From contig CAYLJO010000082.1 of the NCBI GenBank assembly GCA_964383905.1, positions 1 through 25,426 on the forward strand: a DNA stretch of 25,426 nucleotides. The letters are read 5' to 3'. Source of the stretch: CAYLJO01 sp964383905 (lineage in GTDB: Bacteria; Acidobacteriota; Blastocatellia; Pyrinomonadales; Pyrinomonadaceae). Below are positions 16,197 through 24,482 of the stretch, piece by piece; within the stretch, counting starts at the first letter, position 1, and every line of letters begins with the position of its first letter. Made by a program: the position numbers and the translations under genes. The notes under the pieces are model-generated. The model did not search any database, had not been told where the DNA came from, and worked only from the letters and a program-made list of their open reading frames with translations.

Positions 16197-17344
16197 CGAA
16201 GATCGGACACCTTCTCATTTTCGTATCCGCGATCTTTCTCTTTTACATATATCTTGGCTATCCGGCCATACTGGCTGTTCTGTCGCTGTTCCGGCGCAGG
16301 ACACAACGGCCCTCTCCTGGCTATACCCCCACTATTTCGGTCCTCATCGCCGCTTATAACGAAGAGGCGAGTATTGCCGCCAAGATTCAGAACACCCTCT
16401 CGCTGGAGTATCCGGCGGATAAGCTGGAGGTGCTCGTCGCCTCCGACGGGTCTAGTGACCGGACGGACGCGATAGTTAAATCCTTCACCGACGCGCGAGT
16501 CCGCCTGCTCAGAATCAACGACCGGCGGGGGAAGACCAACGTGCAGAATGAAGGGGCTAAGCATTGCCGGGGGGAAATTATCGTCTTCTCCGATGCGGCT
16601 GCCATGTATCACCCCCAGGCTTTGCTCTACCTGGCTTGCAATTATGTTGACCCCGGGGTGGGTGCCGTGAGCGGGCGGTATAAGTATTTCGATCCGGAGG
16701 ACCAGTCTCCCACCAGCCTCGGCTCGGTCGCCTTCTGGAGCTACGAAAATATTATCAAGAAACTGCAATCACGCGTCAGCACCCTGACCGGGTGCTCCGG
16801 CTGTATCTATTCAGTCCGCAGAGATCTCTATACGCCGCTGCCGTTGGAGGCTTGCAGCGACCTTGTTGAGCCCCTTCATATCGTTAAAAAGGGTTACCGC
16901 GTCGTCTTCGAAGAGCGTGCGCTCGCCTACGAGGAGACCACCAAGTCGGCGTCCCAGGAATTCCGGATGAGGGTTCGCGTCATCAGTCAGGGGTTCTACG
17001 CCTTCTTTCTGATGCGCGATCTATTGAAGTTCTGGAAATACGGGTGGGTCTCATTCCAGTTGTTATCGCATAAAATCTGCCGCTGGTTGATTCCCCTCTA
17101 CCTGGCACTTTTCTTTACCGGTTGCTTGATGCTGGCGGACCGGCCGTGGGCCTTCTCTTTGCTCTTACTTCAAATAGCGTTCTACGCCTTCGGGGCGCTC
17201 TCGATGCTCGTCCCGCTCCAACTGCGCTGGAAGGTCCTGACGATTCCGCTCTACTTCTGCACGATTAACGCCGCCATTCTGGTCAGTTTTGTGCAGTTTT
17301 TACGGGGCAACAAGTACGCCGTCTGGGAGACCCAGCGGAATTAA
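16193..17344 (+). CDS. Family 2 glycosyltransferase, membrane-bound
   Basis: A 383-aa inverting glycosyltransferase (GT-A fold). One N-terminal helix (about 6-32) precedes the catalytic domain; PTISVLIAAYNEE (46-58), D85 in ASDGSSDRTD, and D134 in VFSDAAA (the DxD position) are the nucleotide-sugar-binding residues. GCSGCIYSVRRD (about 200-211) and QEFRMRVR (about 255-262) resemble the acceptor and QxxRW motifs of processive or cellulose-synthase-like enzymes. Three or more C-terminal helices (about 285-370) follow. It would add sugars at the cytoplasmic face. ATG 16193 has AGG seven bases upstream and is supported by the catalytic-domain start. The formyltransferase gene begins 7 bases after its stop. 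Confidence 0.9.
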   Translation: MTKIGHLLIFVSAIFLFYIYLGYPAILAVLSLFRRRTQRPSPGYTPTISVLIAAYNEEASIAAKIQNTLSLEYPADKLEVLVASDGSSDRTDAIVKSFTDARVRLLRINDRRGKTNVQNEGAKHCRGEIIVFSDAAAMYHPQALLYLACNYVDPGVGAVSGRYKYFDPEDQSPTSLGSVAFWSYENIIKKLQSRVSTLTGCSGCIYSVRRDLYTPLPLEACSDLVEPLHIVKKGYRVVFEERALAYEETTKSASQEFRMRVRVISQGFYAFFLMRDLLKFWKYGWVSFQLLSHKICRWLIPLYLALFFTGCLMLADRPWAFSLLLLQIAFYAFGALSMLVPLQLRWKVLTIPLYFCTINAAILVSFVQFLRGNKYAVWETQRN

Positions 17345-17351
17345 ATAAGAG

Positions 17352-18137
17352 ATGAAAATCGAATTTCTTACTCAAGATGACCCGCTCTACATCCTGCCTT
17401 TTTTTGAGGAGTTTTTCCAGCATTACGGGTCTCAATTCGAGGTCATACAGATCTCCTCATGCCGGGCGATGGGGCGGCGTTCACGGCCGCAGTTGGCGAA
17501 GGAGCTTGCCTCCCTCTACGGCCCCGTCGGCCTGACGCGTTTATTGGCGCGCTATGGCGTCTCCCGCCTCATGGGGCGTTTACCGCGCCAGGAAGGTGCC
17601 GAGCGCTTTTACTCCATGGGCCAGCTATGCAAGGCGTATGGTATTGTATATAAGCTTATCGGCAGTCCTAATGACCCGGCTTATATAAGGGAGTTGTCAT
17701 CGCGCCGGCCCGACCTGGTCGTCTCTGTCGCCTGCCCGTATATTCTGAAGAAGGAGTGCCTCGGCATCGCCCCCTTAGGCTGCATCAACATTCATCACGC
17801 CCCTTTGCCGAAGTACAAGGGGATGATGCCGACATTTTGGCAGATGTATCACGGTGAAAAGAGGGTCGGCGTGACGATTCATTACATGTCCCCGAGGGTT
17901 GATGAAGGCGAGGTCCTGCTTCAGGATGACATGGCGATTGAATCGGGCGAAAGCCTGGATCATCTTATTCGACGGGCCAAGCGCCACGGGGCGCACTGTA
18001 TGGCAAAAGTCCTCCGGCAGATTGCCTCAAATACGCAAGCCACCATACCGCTTAACGGGGCGAAGGGGAGCTACTTTACGTTCCCTACCATCGAGGAGGC
18101 CCGCGAATTCCGGCGCCGGGGATTCCGCGCAATTTAA
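17352..18137 (+). CDS. Formyltransferase family protein, probably a sugar N-formyltransferase
   Basis: A 261-aa single-domain member of the methionyl-tRNA formyltransferase/GART superfamily, expected to transfer a formyl group from N10-formyltetrahydrofolate to an amine. The catalytic triad is present: N146 and H148 in GCINIHHAPLPKYKG, and D184 in SPRVDEGEVL. The C-terminal tRNA-recognition domain of Fmt is absent, and the locus is a polysaccharide cluster, so an amino sugar (free, NDP-linked or lipid-linked) is the likely acceptor. The N-terminal 100 residues diverge from the usual folate-binding fold. It lies 7 bases after the GT2 gene, and a NodB-type deacetylase that could expose an amine follows 50 bases later. 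The substrate is inferred. Confidence 0.82.
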   Translation: MKIEFLTQDDPLYILPFFEEFFQHYGSQFEVIQISSCRAMGRRSRPQLAKELASLYGPVGLTRLLARYGVSRLMGRLPRQEGAERFYSMGQLCKAYGIVYKLIGSPNDPAYIRELSSRRPDLVVSVACPYILKKECLGIAPLGCINIHHAPLPKYKGMMPTFWQMYHGEKRVGVTIHYMSPRVDEGEVLLQDDMAIESGESLDHLIRRAKRHGAHCMAKVLRQIASNTQATIPLNGAKGSYFTFPTIEEAREFRRRGFRAI

Positions 18138-18148
18138 TCCCTTAAGCA

Positions 18149-18157
18149 TGCTATACT
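18149..18157 (+). promoter_or_regulatory. Possible extended -10 promoter element before the deacetylase
   Basis: TGCTATACT matches an extended -10 (TGnTATAAT) 31 bases before the deacetylase start and is followed by a run of seven Ts. No good -35 hexamer is seen at the usual spacing. It may be an internal promoter of the operon. Confidence 0.3.
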
Positions 18158-18187
18158 TTTTTTCAGCAGTACAGGTTTCAAAGTCGG

Positions 18188-19015
18188 ATGATGAATAATG
18201 CCATATCGATTGACGTAGAAGACTGGTTTTGCGTTCACAATTTAAGTCAGGTGATCGGGAAGCAGGACTGGGATAAGTGTGAGTTGAGGGTTTATGAGAG
18301 TACCAGGCGGATTTTAAAGCTATTTGATAAGCATCAGACCCGTGCCACATTCTTTATTCTCGGCTGGGTCGCAGAAACATTACCCGAATTAATCCGCGAG
18401 ATTGAAGGGGCCGGTCATGAGATTGCCGTCCACGGGCACAATCACCTGCTGCTCACCGAAATTACGCCGAAGGAATTTGAGGACGATCTGGTCAAGGCGC
18501 TGCAGGCTTTGAGCGATTGCGGTATCAAACGCGCCCCGTTAGGTTTCCGCGCCCCGTCCTTTACAGTCGTTGAAAGGACCCGCGAATGGGCCCTTAAAAT
18601 TTTGGAGAAGTATAACTTTCGGTACGACTCATCCGTGTTCCCGATCGGTTCCCACCCCGACTACGGCGTGGTCGATGCCCCTTTGAGCCCCTACAAAATC
18701 ACCGACAGTCTCTACGAATTCCCGATGAGCTGCCTGGAAATGTGGGGCAAGCGGCTTCCTTTCAGCGGCGGCGGGTACTTCCGTATCTTCCCTTACGCTT
18801 ACACCCGCTTTTGCATGAAAAAGTGCAACGCCCAGGGGCGGCCGGCCGTCTTCTACCTGCACCCGTGGGAGCTGGACCCTGAGCAACCGAAGATCAAACT
18901 CCCCCTCTCGAAGAAGATTCGCCACTACTACAATCTCGACAAGACTGAGAAGAGACTGGATACGCTCTTGACCGATTTTCGATTTACGACCATCAGAGAG
19001 GTCCTTAGTCTGTAA
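18188..19015 (+). CDS. Polysaccharide deacetylase (NodB/CE4), PEP-CTERM-locus type
   Basis: A 275-aa carbohydrate esterase family 4 protein that would remove N- or O-acetyl groups from a surface polysaccharide or its precursor. DVEDW (9-13) carries the catalytic Asp and metal-binding D12, with H82 and H86 (HGHNH) completing the metal site. GFRAPSFTVVERT is the RxP motif region, and FSGGGYFRIFPY and FYLHPWELDPEQ are characteristic of the subfamily encoded in PEP-CTERM/exosortase polysaccharide loci. No signal peptide is visible, suggesting cytoplasmic or membrane-associated action. Start is ATG 18188 or the adjacent ATG 18191. It sits directly after the formyltransferase, consistent with a deacetylate-then-formylate order. 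No exosortase gene is in the window. Confidence 0.9.
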   Translation: MMNNAISIDVEDWFCVHNLSQVIGKQDWDKCELRVYESTRRILKLFDKHQTRATFFILGWVAETLPELIREIEGAGHEIAVHGHNHLLLTEITPKEFEDDLVKALQALSDCGIKRAPLGFRAPSFTVVERTREWALKILEKYNFRYDSSVFPIGSHPDYGVVDAPLSPYKITDSLYEFPMSCLEMWGKRLPFSGGGYFRIFPYAYTRFCMKKCNAQGRPAVFYLHPWELDPEQPKIKLPLSKKIRHYYNLDKTEKRLDTLLTDFRFTTIREVLSL

Positions 19016-19019
19016 ACAA

Positions 19020-19087
19020 AATTGTAGGGGCAGGGGCAAGTCCTCGGCCCGCGTAATTGTAGGGGCAGGGCTTGTCCCTGCCCGCGT
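19020..19087 (+). repeat. Two tandem REP-like units; the second forms an 8-bp hairpin
   Basis: Two related units (19020-19054 and 19055-19087) each begin AATTGTAGGGGCAGGG and end CCCGCGT. In the second, GGGCAGGG (19063-19070) and CCCTGCCC (19076-19083) form a perfect stem with a five-base loop, followed by GCGTTTTCT. The first unit is an imperfect version. They lie just after the deacetylase stop and may serve as its terminator. The GTAGGGGC start resembles dispersed palindromic repeats known from several bacterial groups. Confidence 0.65.
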
Positions 19088-19125
19088 TTTCTAAGTTTTC
19101 TAAGTGAACTTTTTGACTATTGCCC

Positions 19126-20778
19126 ATGCCGGATAACTTTTATCAAGAGGATTACGAGCCGGTCAGACGCCCTTCCGCGCGCCCGTCCATGGCTTGGTGG
19201 GGGCAGGAGGCAGATAACACTGACCCTGTGGAGCCGGTTGTGCGTTCTCATCATTCCTGGCCCGAGGGCGCGCCGGCGAAGGTCACGGAGGATGAGGTCC
19301 GGAATGTCAGGCCCAAAGTCGCGCTGGCCGCTGATCACGAGAGCCAAATCGCAAAAGAAGCTGAGTTCGGGAGCAACAGTCCCACCACCTCTTTACCTGA
19401 ATCCGATGGCGCGCACGAAGTACGAACCCAGTCGGGGACCATGTCCCCGGCTTCGTCCGACCCATTGCCTGCGAAAACCAAGGGCTGGTTTGTCAGGCGC
19501 GGGCATCTTATTTCATACTTCGGCCTCTTTTTCTTCACCCTTGTGCTGTTTACACGGCCGTCGGACTGGTACCCGAATGACCTCACTCTAAACCTCGCAT
19601 ATTACACAGGGCTGTTTACGCTCGCCGTGTTCGTCGTCACGCAATTACTGCGTGAGGGCAATTTGACGGCGCGCCCGCGCGAACTCTATTTCGTGCTCGC
19701 CCTGCTCCTGGCCGGTTTTCTCTCGATACCCTTCGCCGACCAGGATCGTGCCTATGCCTTCGAAACTTTTAAGGAGAACTTCCTCCGGGCCATTCTCATG
19801 TTCATCGTGCTGGTGAATGTCGTGCGGACTGAGCGGCGTCTGCGCTGGCTGTTGCTGCTTGCGCTCGGCGTCGGCCTCTACCTGGCGATCAGTGCTTTGA
19901 GCGACTACTCGAAAGGAAACCTGGGCGTTGAAGGCTATCGTGTCCAGGGTGCCATCGGCGCCATGTTCGGGAATCCGAACGATTTGGCGGCGTACCTCAC
20001 CGACATGGTCCCCGTCGCCATCGCCTTCCTTTGTATCTCGCGCGGCCTTGTCCGGCGAATATTTTATGCATTGGGAATAGCCGTGCTGGTCGGAGGAGTA
20101 GTCGTCACGTTCTCGCGGGGTGGTTCCCTTGCCCTTATAGCTATTGTCCTTGTGTTGACCTGGAAATTAGGGAAGCGCCACCGCGCATTGTTTATGACGC
20201 TGGCGCTCGCGGTGTGCATAGGTTCGCTGGCCGCGGCCCCTGGTGCTTATCGCACACGACTGTTGTCAATATTTGACAGCAGTTTGGAAGTGGCTGCCGG
20301 ATCGGCGGAGGCCCGGCGCCACCTGTTACAGGAGTCTATCAAAGTCGCGCTCCGGCACCCCGTACTCGGTATCGGCATGGGCAACTTCCGGGTGATTTAT
20401 AAACTCATGACGCACAACTCTTATACGCAAGTTGCGGCGGAAATGGGATTGTTCGGCTTCTTCGCTTACTTGCTCTTCATCATCACGCCGCTGAAACGTC
20501 TGCGGGAGATCGAGCGTGCGACGTATGGCGACCCGGCCCAGCGGAGATATTATTTCATGGCGGTCGGTCTGCAGGGGATGCTGGTGGCCTACATGGTGTC
20601 GAGTTTCTTCGGGGCGAGGGCTTATTACTACAATATTTATTACCTGGTCGGCTACGCGGTTAGCTTTCGCATGATCTATTACACCAGGATTGGTATACCT
20701 TTCGACGCGCCGGGTTTACCGCAGGCAAGGGACGCGGAGCTGAAGCGCGTGGACAGCACACATCAAGCGGCCGCTTGA
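19126..20778 (+). CDS. O-antigen ligase family protein with long hydrophilic N-terminal extension
   Basis: A 550-aa polytopic membrane protein of the Wzy/WaaL superfamily. About 125 N-terminal residues are hydrophilic and probably disordered; about ten hydrophobic helices follow. GNPNDLAAYLTDMVPVAIAFL, VVTFSRGGSLALI and GIGMGNFRVIYKLMTHNSYTQVAAEMGLFGF (about 414-445) are the usual signatures, the last including the conserved His of the periplasmic loop. It would ligate or polymerise undecaprenyl-linked glycan in the periplasm. ATG 19126 is preferred to TTG 19120, although neither has a strong ribosome site. The stop codon lies in a 22-bp perfect palindrome. With the protein at 8206-9750, this locus has two such enzymes, so one may be the polymerase and the other the ligase. 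Confidence 0.85.
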   Translation: MPDNFYQEDYEPVRRPSARPSMAWWGQEADNTDPVEPVVRSHHSWPEGAPAKVTEDEVRNVRPKVALAADHESQIAKEAEFGSNSPTTSLPESDGAHEVRTQSGTMSPASSDPLPAKTKGWFVRRGHLISYFGLFFFTLVLFTRPSDWYPNDLTLNLAYYTGLFTLAVFVVTQLLREGNLTARPRELYFVLALLLAGFLSIPFADQDRAYAFETFKENFLRAILMFIVLVNVVRTERRLRWLLLLALGVGLYLAISALSDYSKGNLGVEGYRVQGAIGAMFGNPNDLAAYLTDMVPVAIAFLCISRGLVRRIFYALGIAVLVGGVVVTFSRGGSLALIAIVLVLTWKLGKRHRALFMTLALAVCIGSLAAAPGAYRTRLLSIFDSSLEVAAGSAEARRHLLQESIKVALRHPVLGIGMGNFRVIYKLMTHNSYTQVAAEMGLFGFFAYLLFIITPLKRLREIERATYGDPAQRRYYFMAVGLQGMLVAYMVSSFFGARAYYYNIYYLVGYAVSFRMIYYTRIGIPFDAPGLPQARDAELKRVDSTHQAAA

Positions 20779-20781
20779 TGT
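20760..20781. promoter_or_regulatory. 22-bp perfect palindrome overlapping the ligase stop codon
   Basis: The half-site ACATCAAGCGG (20760-20770) is followed immediately by its reverse complement (20771-20781). The TGA stop is at 20776-20778. As RNA it folds as a 9-bp stem with a GGCC loop; as DNA it is a perfect dyad. No T-tract follows. It may be a transcript 3'-end hairpin or a protein-binding site. Confidence 0.55.
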
Positions 20782-20913
20782 AGGCGGCGCTATTGCATAC
20801 AGAACCGCTCCGCGAAACTACCAATGCCGTTGGCACCGGGCCGATCACGATAGTTTGATTTAGCGATGAAATCCGGCAACAGTTTCACGGATGTCTTTGG
20901 CTAGAGTTTTAGA

Positions 20914-22449
20914 ATGTCTCAATCAAACGTTACGAAAGCTTCATTGAGTTCGCGCGCCTTCTGGCTGATGTCTGCTAAGTCAGTAGCGTTCTGCTTCAGC
21001 TTTGCCTTGCCGTTGTTGTTGACGCGCCGCTTAAGCCAGACTCAATACGGTTTTTATAAGGGTGCCTTCCAACTGATCAACACCGCTATCATCTTCCCCC
21101 ATGTCGGTTTCGGGATCAGCGCCTACTATTTTATACCGCGTGAGCAGCGACCGCAGCAGGGGGCGGTGATTTCCAACGTCCTCTTCTTTTACTGCGCCAC
21201 CGGCCTGTTAGCCGTTCTACTGTTGTGGTTCTTCCCGCATCTATTGATACCCTTGATCGGCGGCGAGGTCGGGCCTGAGTTGGTGAAATATGCGCCTTTA
21301 ATTGGCTGGGCCATACTCTGTTGGGTAGGGTCGTCATTTTTAGAGGTCGTCGCCGTCGCCAACCAGGAATCACACCTGGCGACCGCCTTCATCGTTAACG
21401 CGCAATTAACGAAGACGGGATTTTTATTCCTCGCCGCGCTTTGGTTCGGCTCCATCCATGCCTTGCTCTGGGCGGCCATCATTCAAGGCGTCGTACAGGC
21501 TACGGTATTGCAAGTATACCTGCGCTCGCGGTTCGGGTCTTACTGGCGCAACTTCAACCTCCAGATGTTGAGCAGCCAGGTGGCCTACGCGCTGCCGATG
21601 GGTGCGGCGGGTATGCTCTCCTTCGCCATCGCCGACATGCATAACTACTTCGTGCTCCATCGTTTCAGCGCGGCGGACGTCGCGGTGTATGGCGTCGGGT
21701 GTTTTGTGTTCCCCCTCATCGGGATCATCACCGACTCGGTCAGCGCCATCTTGATTCCGCGTCTCAGTTACTTGCAGAAGCAAGGTGCGACGCGCGAGAT
21801 CATCATCACGACGGCGGGCGCGATGCGCAAATTGGCCGCCATCTATTTCCCCTTGTGTGCTCTCCTTCTGGTGACGGGACACGAAATCATCGAATTCTTA
21901 TTCACGAGGAGATACTTGGCCAGTTGGCCGGTGTTCGCCGTCACCGTGCTGTGGATGCCATTCCTGATATTTGTCTCCGATCCGATCTTGCGGGCATACG
22001 CCCAGCACCGCTATTTCATGCTCAGGGTGCGCGCCGGGCTGGTCGTCGTCATGATTTTTGCCCTGTGGTGGTGTACCGGCGTATTCGGTTACGTTGGCGC
22101 TATTGCCGTGATGGTTGCCGTTCAGGTGCTCGATCGCTTGATCATGACGGGAAAGGCCTGGCGTACTCTCGGCGTGTCGCGGGAAGACGCCATCCTGCTT
22201 AAAGATCTGCCAAAGATTGCCGCCGCCACGCTCGCGGCTGCGCTGGCAGCAGCGGCGATGCGGACTGCGCTGTTGGGCTTTCGGCCGTTTTTCTTACTGC
22301 TGATTTGCGGAATCGTATTCTCACTGGTTTACGTCTTATGTTTTGCGCTCATGGGAATCGCCTCGGCTGCTGAGCGAGAGCTTTTGAGTCGCTATCTGGG
22401 ACGAATTATATCCACGTTTCGTCGTGAACGGTATGAACAGGTGCTTTAA
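20914..22449 (+). CDS. Wzx-type oligosaccharide flippase (MOP/MATE-like polysaccharide transporter)
   Basis: A 511-aa protein with about 12-14 hydrophobic helices and short charged loops, matching the polysaccharide biosynthesis/Wzx family that flips undecaprenyl-PP-linked repeat units to the periplasm. The N-terminal SSRAFWLMSAKSVAFCFSFALP followed by LLTRRLSQTQYGFYKGAFQL is the usual first-helix pattern of the family, as are SFLEVVAVANQESHLATAFI and the repeated LxRxLS...YG arrangement. It lies between the second O-antigen ligase and the formyltransferase/GINT-like gene, which completes a Wzx/Wzy-type export set with the WecA-like initiator at 5027. ATG 20914 is used; a clear Shine-Dalgarno sequence is not seen. 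Confidence 0.88.
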   Translation: MSQSNVTKASLSSRAFWLMSAKSVAFCFSFALPLLLTRRLSQTQYGFYKGAFQLINTAIIFPHVGFGISAYYFIPREQRPQQGAVISNVLFFYCATGLLAVLLLWFFPHLLIPLIGGEVGPELVKYAPLIGWAILCWVGSSFLEVVAVANQESHLATAFIVNAQLTKTGFLFLAALWFGSIHALLWAAIIQGVVQATVLQVYLRSRFGSYWRNFNLQMLSSQVAYALPMGAAGMLSFAIADMHNYFVLHRFSAADVAVYGVGCFVFPLIGIITDSVSAILIPRLSYLQKQGATREIIITTAGAMRKLAAIYFPLCALLLVTGHEIIEFLFTRRYLASWPVFAVTVLWMPFLIFVSDPILRAYAQHRYFMLRVRAGLVVVMIFALWWCTGVFGYVGAIAVMVAVQVLDRLIMTGKAWRTLGVSREDAILLKDLPKIAAATLAAALAAAAMRTALLGFRPFFLLLICGIVFSLVYVLCFALMGIASAAERELLSRYLGRIISTFRRERYEQVL

Positions 22450-22677
22450 GATTGTACGCTGCGCACACAGCTTTCGGCGCCAGCTTTCTCATTTGGTTAT
22501 GTATGGGTAAGAGTAGACCCGCCGCTGCCGAAGACACAGATGTCACAGCACCACGTTGGATCGGTCCCACCGTGCTTCGATACGGCGGTGAAGGATCGGG
22601 TCACATCGCCGCCGGTAAATGACGGCATGGGCGACTAAAACTCTGTTGGAAATCAATCGCTAAGGATGAACTGAAGG
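22450..22677. other. Intergenic spacer before the formyltransferase/GINT-like gene
   Basis: 228 bp. A 39-codon open frame from ATG 22503 to TGA 22622 (MGKSRPAAAEDTDV...) has no ribosome site and no resemblance to a known family, so it is not called as a gene. No terminator with a T-tract was seen. A promoter for the downstream gene may lie here. Confidence 0.35.
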
Positions 22678-24375
22678 GTGAAAAATGCAGAGATGATGCA
22701 GACCGGTGACAGCGGGACGAAGCCTCGTTTACGCGTCGGCCTGCTGGTAAATTCTTTGGCGCAGCCGAGGTGGGTAAAAAAAATAATAGAAGACATCAAT
22801 GCCTCTTCCGTAGCCGAGATCGTACTTGTCATAAAGAACGAAACCACTGAGCCGCCTAAGCCGTCCAGAATACGACAATACTGGGGGAATAGGGATCGCC
22901 TGCTATACATCCTTTATTCGAAGCTTGATGAGGCAAAATCTAAAGTCGCGTTTGATGGATTCGAGACCACGGACATCGCTCCGCTGGTAGAACATTGCCC
23001 GGTCATAAATGTTAGACCGCAAATGCAGAAATTCACCGACCGGCTTCAGGAGGAGGACGTCAAAAAGATACTGGAACACAGGCTTGATGTCGCGCTCCGC
23101 TTTGGTTTTAGAATTCTCAAAGGGCGGGTTTTAGAGATCGCCAGGTATGGCGTGTGGTCCTACCACCACGGCGACGGCCTGGTAAATCGTGGAGGGCCGG
23201 CCGGTTTTTGGGAAGTCCTGGAGGGTAATCCAATTACCGGCGTGATGTTGCAGATACTCACGGAGGACCTTGATAACGGTAAAGTGTTGTACAGGTCCTG
23301 GTCCCCGACGATCGATAAGTTTTCCGTACGGACTAACCGGAATCACTACTACTGGAAGTCGTCCGCTTTGGTGATGAGAAAGTTAAAGGAACTCTATCAG
23401 AGTGGTAGCCTCAGCCTTGACGACGGTCCTCCTTATAGCCCGTATTGCAACCGGCTCTATAAAATACCGACCAACTCCGAAATGGGACCTTTGCTGGCGA
23501 GGATGGCCGGCAGGTACGTGGCCAGCAAGACTGAAGACCTGCTTTATTTTAGGCAATGGTCTTTGGCGTATAGGTTTAGGTCCACCCCGGATGACCCGAA
23601 CAACGCGTTCTTCAAATTCAAGTTCCTGGTGCCCCCGAAAGATCGGTTTTGGGCCGACCCCTTTCCCGTCAAAGTCGGCGATAAGTATTTCGTCTTTATT
23701 GAGGAATACACTTACGCCGAGGGAAAAGGTTTCATTTCCGTCGTTGAATTAGGCAAAAAGGGAATGCTTAAGGAGCCTGTCAAAGTTCTGGAAAGAGACT
23801 ATCATCTTTCGTACCCGTTCATCTTCGAGTGGCAGGGCGATTACTACATGATCCCCGAAACGGCTTCGAATAACGCGATAGAGCTTTACCGTTGCGCTTC
23901 ATTCCCCGGCCGCTGGGAACTTGAAAAGGTTTTGGTGGAAAACATCAAGGCGACCGATGCCACCATCGCCGAGATAGACGGTATGTGGTGGATGTTTGCC
24001 AACGTTGCGGAAGGGGATGTCCCGAGCGACTGGAATGAGCTCTACCTTTACTACGCGGTCAGTCCATTCGGGCCATGGACGCCCCACCAACGTAATCCTG
24101 TCAAATCTGACGTAAGGGGATCAAGGCCCGCGGGGCGCTTATTCCACTGGCAGGGAAAGCTGTATCGGCCGGCGCAGGATTCTTCGCATCATTACGGCTA
24201 TGCCATTTCGATCAACAGAATCAATCGGCTGAGCAGGTGCGAATTTGCCGAGGAAGAGGTCTCAAAGATTCTCCCGCGTTGGAAGAAGAACGTGGTTGGC
24301 ATTCATACGCTGAACAGTGATCATGATCTGACCATCATAGATTGCTTAATGAAAAGGGGTAAGAGATATTCTTAA
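22678..24375 (+). CDS. Two-domain protein: formyltransferase-like N-terminus plus GINT1-type glycosyltransferase-like C-terminus
   Basis: A 565-aa protein. Residues about 17-250 resemble the formyltransferase fold: YGVWSYHHGD (158-166) aligns with the N-x-H loop, RGGPAGFWE (171-179) with the following YRG region, and EDLDNGKVL (197-204) carries the conserved Asp at 199. The catalytic Asn is replaced by S161, while H163 and D199 remain. Residues about 310-560 resemble the N-terminal domain of plant glucosamine inositolphosphorylceramide transferase (GINT1), a beta-propeller-like module with FWADPFPV, YFVFIEEY, PFIFEWQGDYYMIPETAS and RPAGRLFHWQGKLYRPAQD. It may transfer or modify an amino sugar in this pathway. 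AAGGA lies 11 bases before GTG 22678; ATG 22693 is an alternative. GC content is visibly lower than in neighbouring genes. Confidence 0.72.
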   Translation: MKNAEMMQTGDSGTKPRLRVGLLVNSLAQPRWVKKIIEDINASSVAEIVLVIKNETTEPPKPSRIRQYWGNRDRLLYILYSKLDEAKSKVAFDGFETTDIAPLVEHCPVINVRPQMQKFTDRLQEEDVKKILEHRLDVALRFGFRILKGRVLEIARYGVWSYHHGDGLVNRGGPAGFWEVLEGNPITGVMLQILTEDLDNGKVLYRSWSPTIDKFSVRTNRNHYYWKSSALVMRKLKELYQSGSLSLDDGPPYSPYCNRLYKIPTNSEMGPLLARMAGRYVASKTEDLLYFRQWSLAYRFRSTPDDPNNAFFKFKFLVPPKDRFWADPFPVKVGDKYFVFIEEYTYAEGKGFISVVELGKKGMLKEPVKVLERDYHLSYPFIFEWQGDYYMIPETASNNAIELYRCASFPGRWELEKVLVENIKATDATIAEIDGMWWMFANVAEGDVPSDWNELYLYYAVSPFGPWTPHQRNPVKSDVRGSRPAGRLFHWQGKLYRPAQDSSHHYGYAISINRINRLSRCEFAEEEVSKILPRWKKNVVGIHTLNSDHDLTIIDCLMKRGKRYS

Positions 24376-24388
24376 GGTTGGAAGATGA

Positions 24389-24449
24389 TTTGCCGCCGAT
24401 GTGTAATAGCTTTTGTCTTGAGCAGAAGTTGACGACATGTCGCGGCAAA
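24389..24449 (+). terminator. Long-range hairpin downstream of the formyltransferase/GINT-like gene
   Basis: TTTGCCGC (24389-24396) pairs with GCGGCAAA (24442-24449), enclosing 45 bases in which CTTTTG and CAGAAG may pair further; AT-rich sequence (ATTTAACC) follows. It begins 13 bases after the stop. It is a possible terminator or the remnant of a small element. Confidence 0.3.
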
Positions 24450-24482
24450 ATTTAACCTAAATTTAATCTAATAAGCTAACTG

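Noticed and set aside
16114..16359. 81-codon frame starting near the strong Shine-Dalgarno sequence
   Set aside because: It overlaps the GT2 coding region out of phase for most of its length, and the TTG is only three bases from AGGAGG.
20868..20888. Similarity of GAAATCCGGCAA...TTTCAC to the MITE interior at 24606-24623
   Set aside because: Only 12 plus 6 bases match with a gap, and there are no terminal repeats around the first site; too weak to call a second element.
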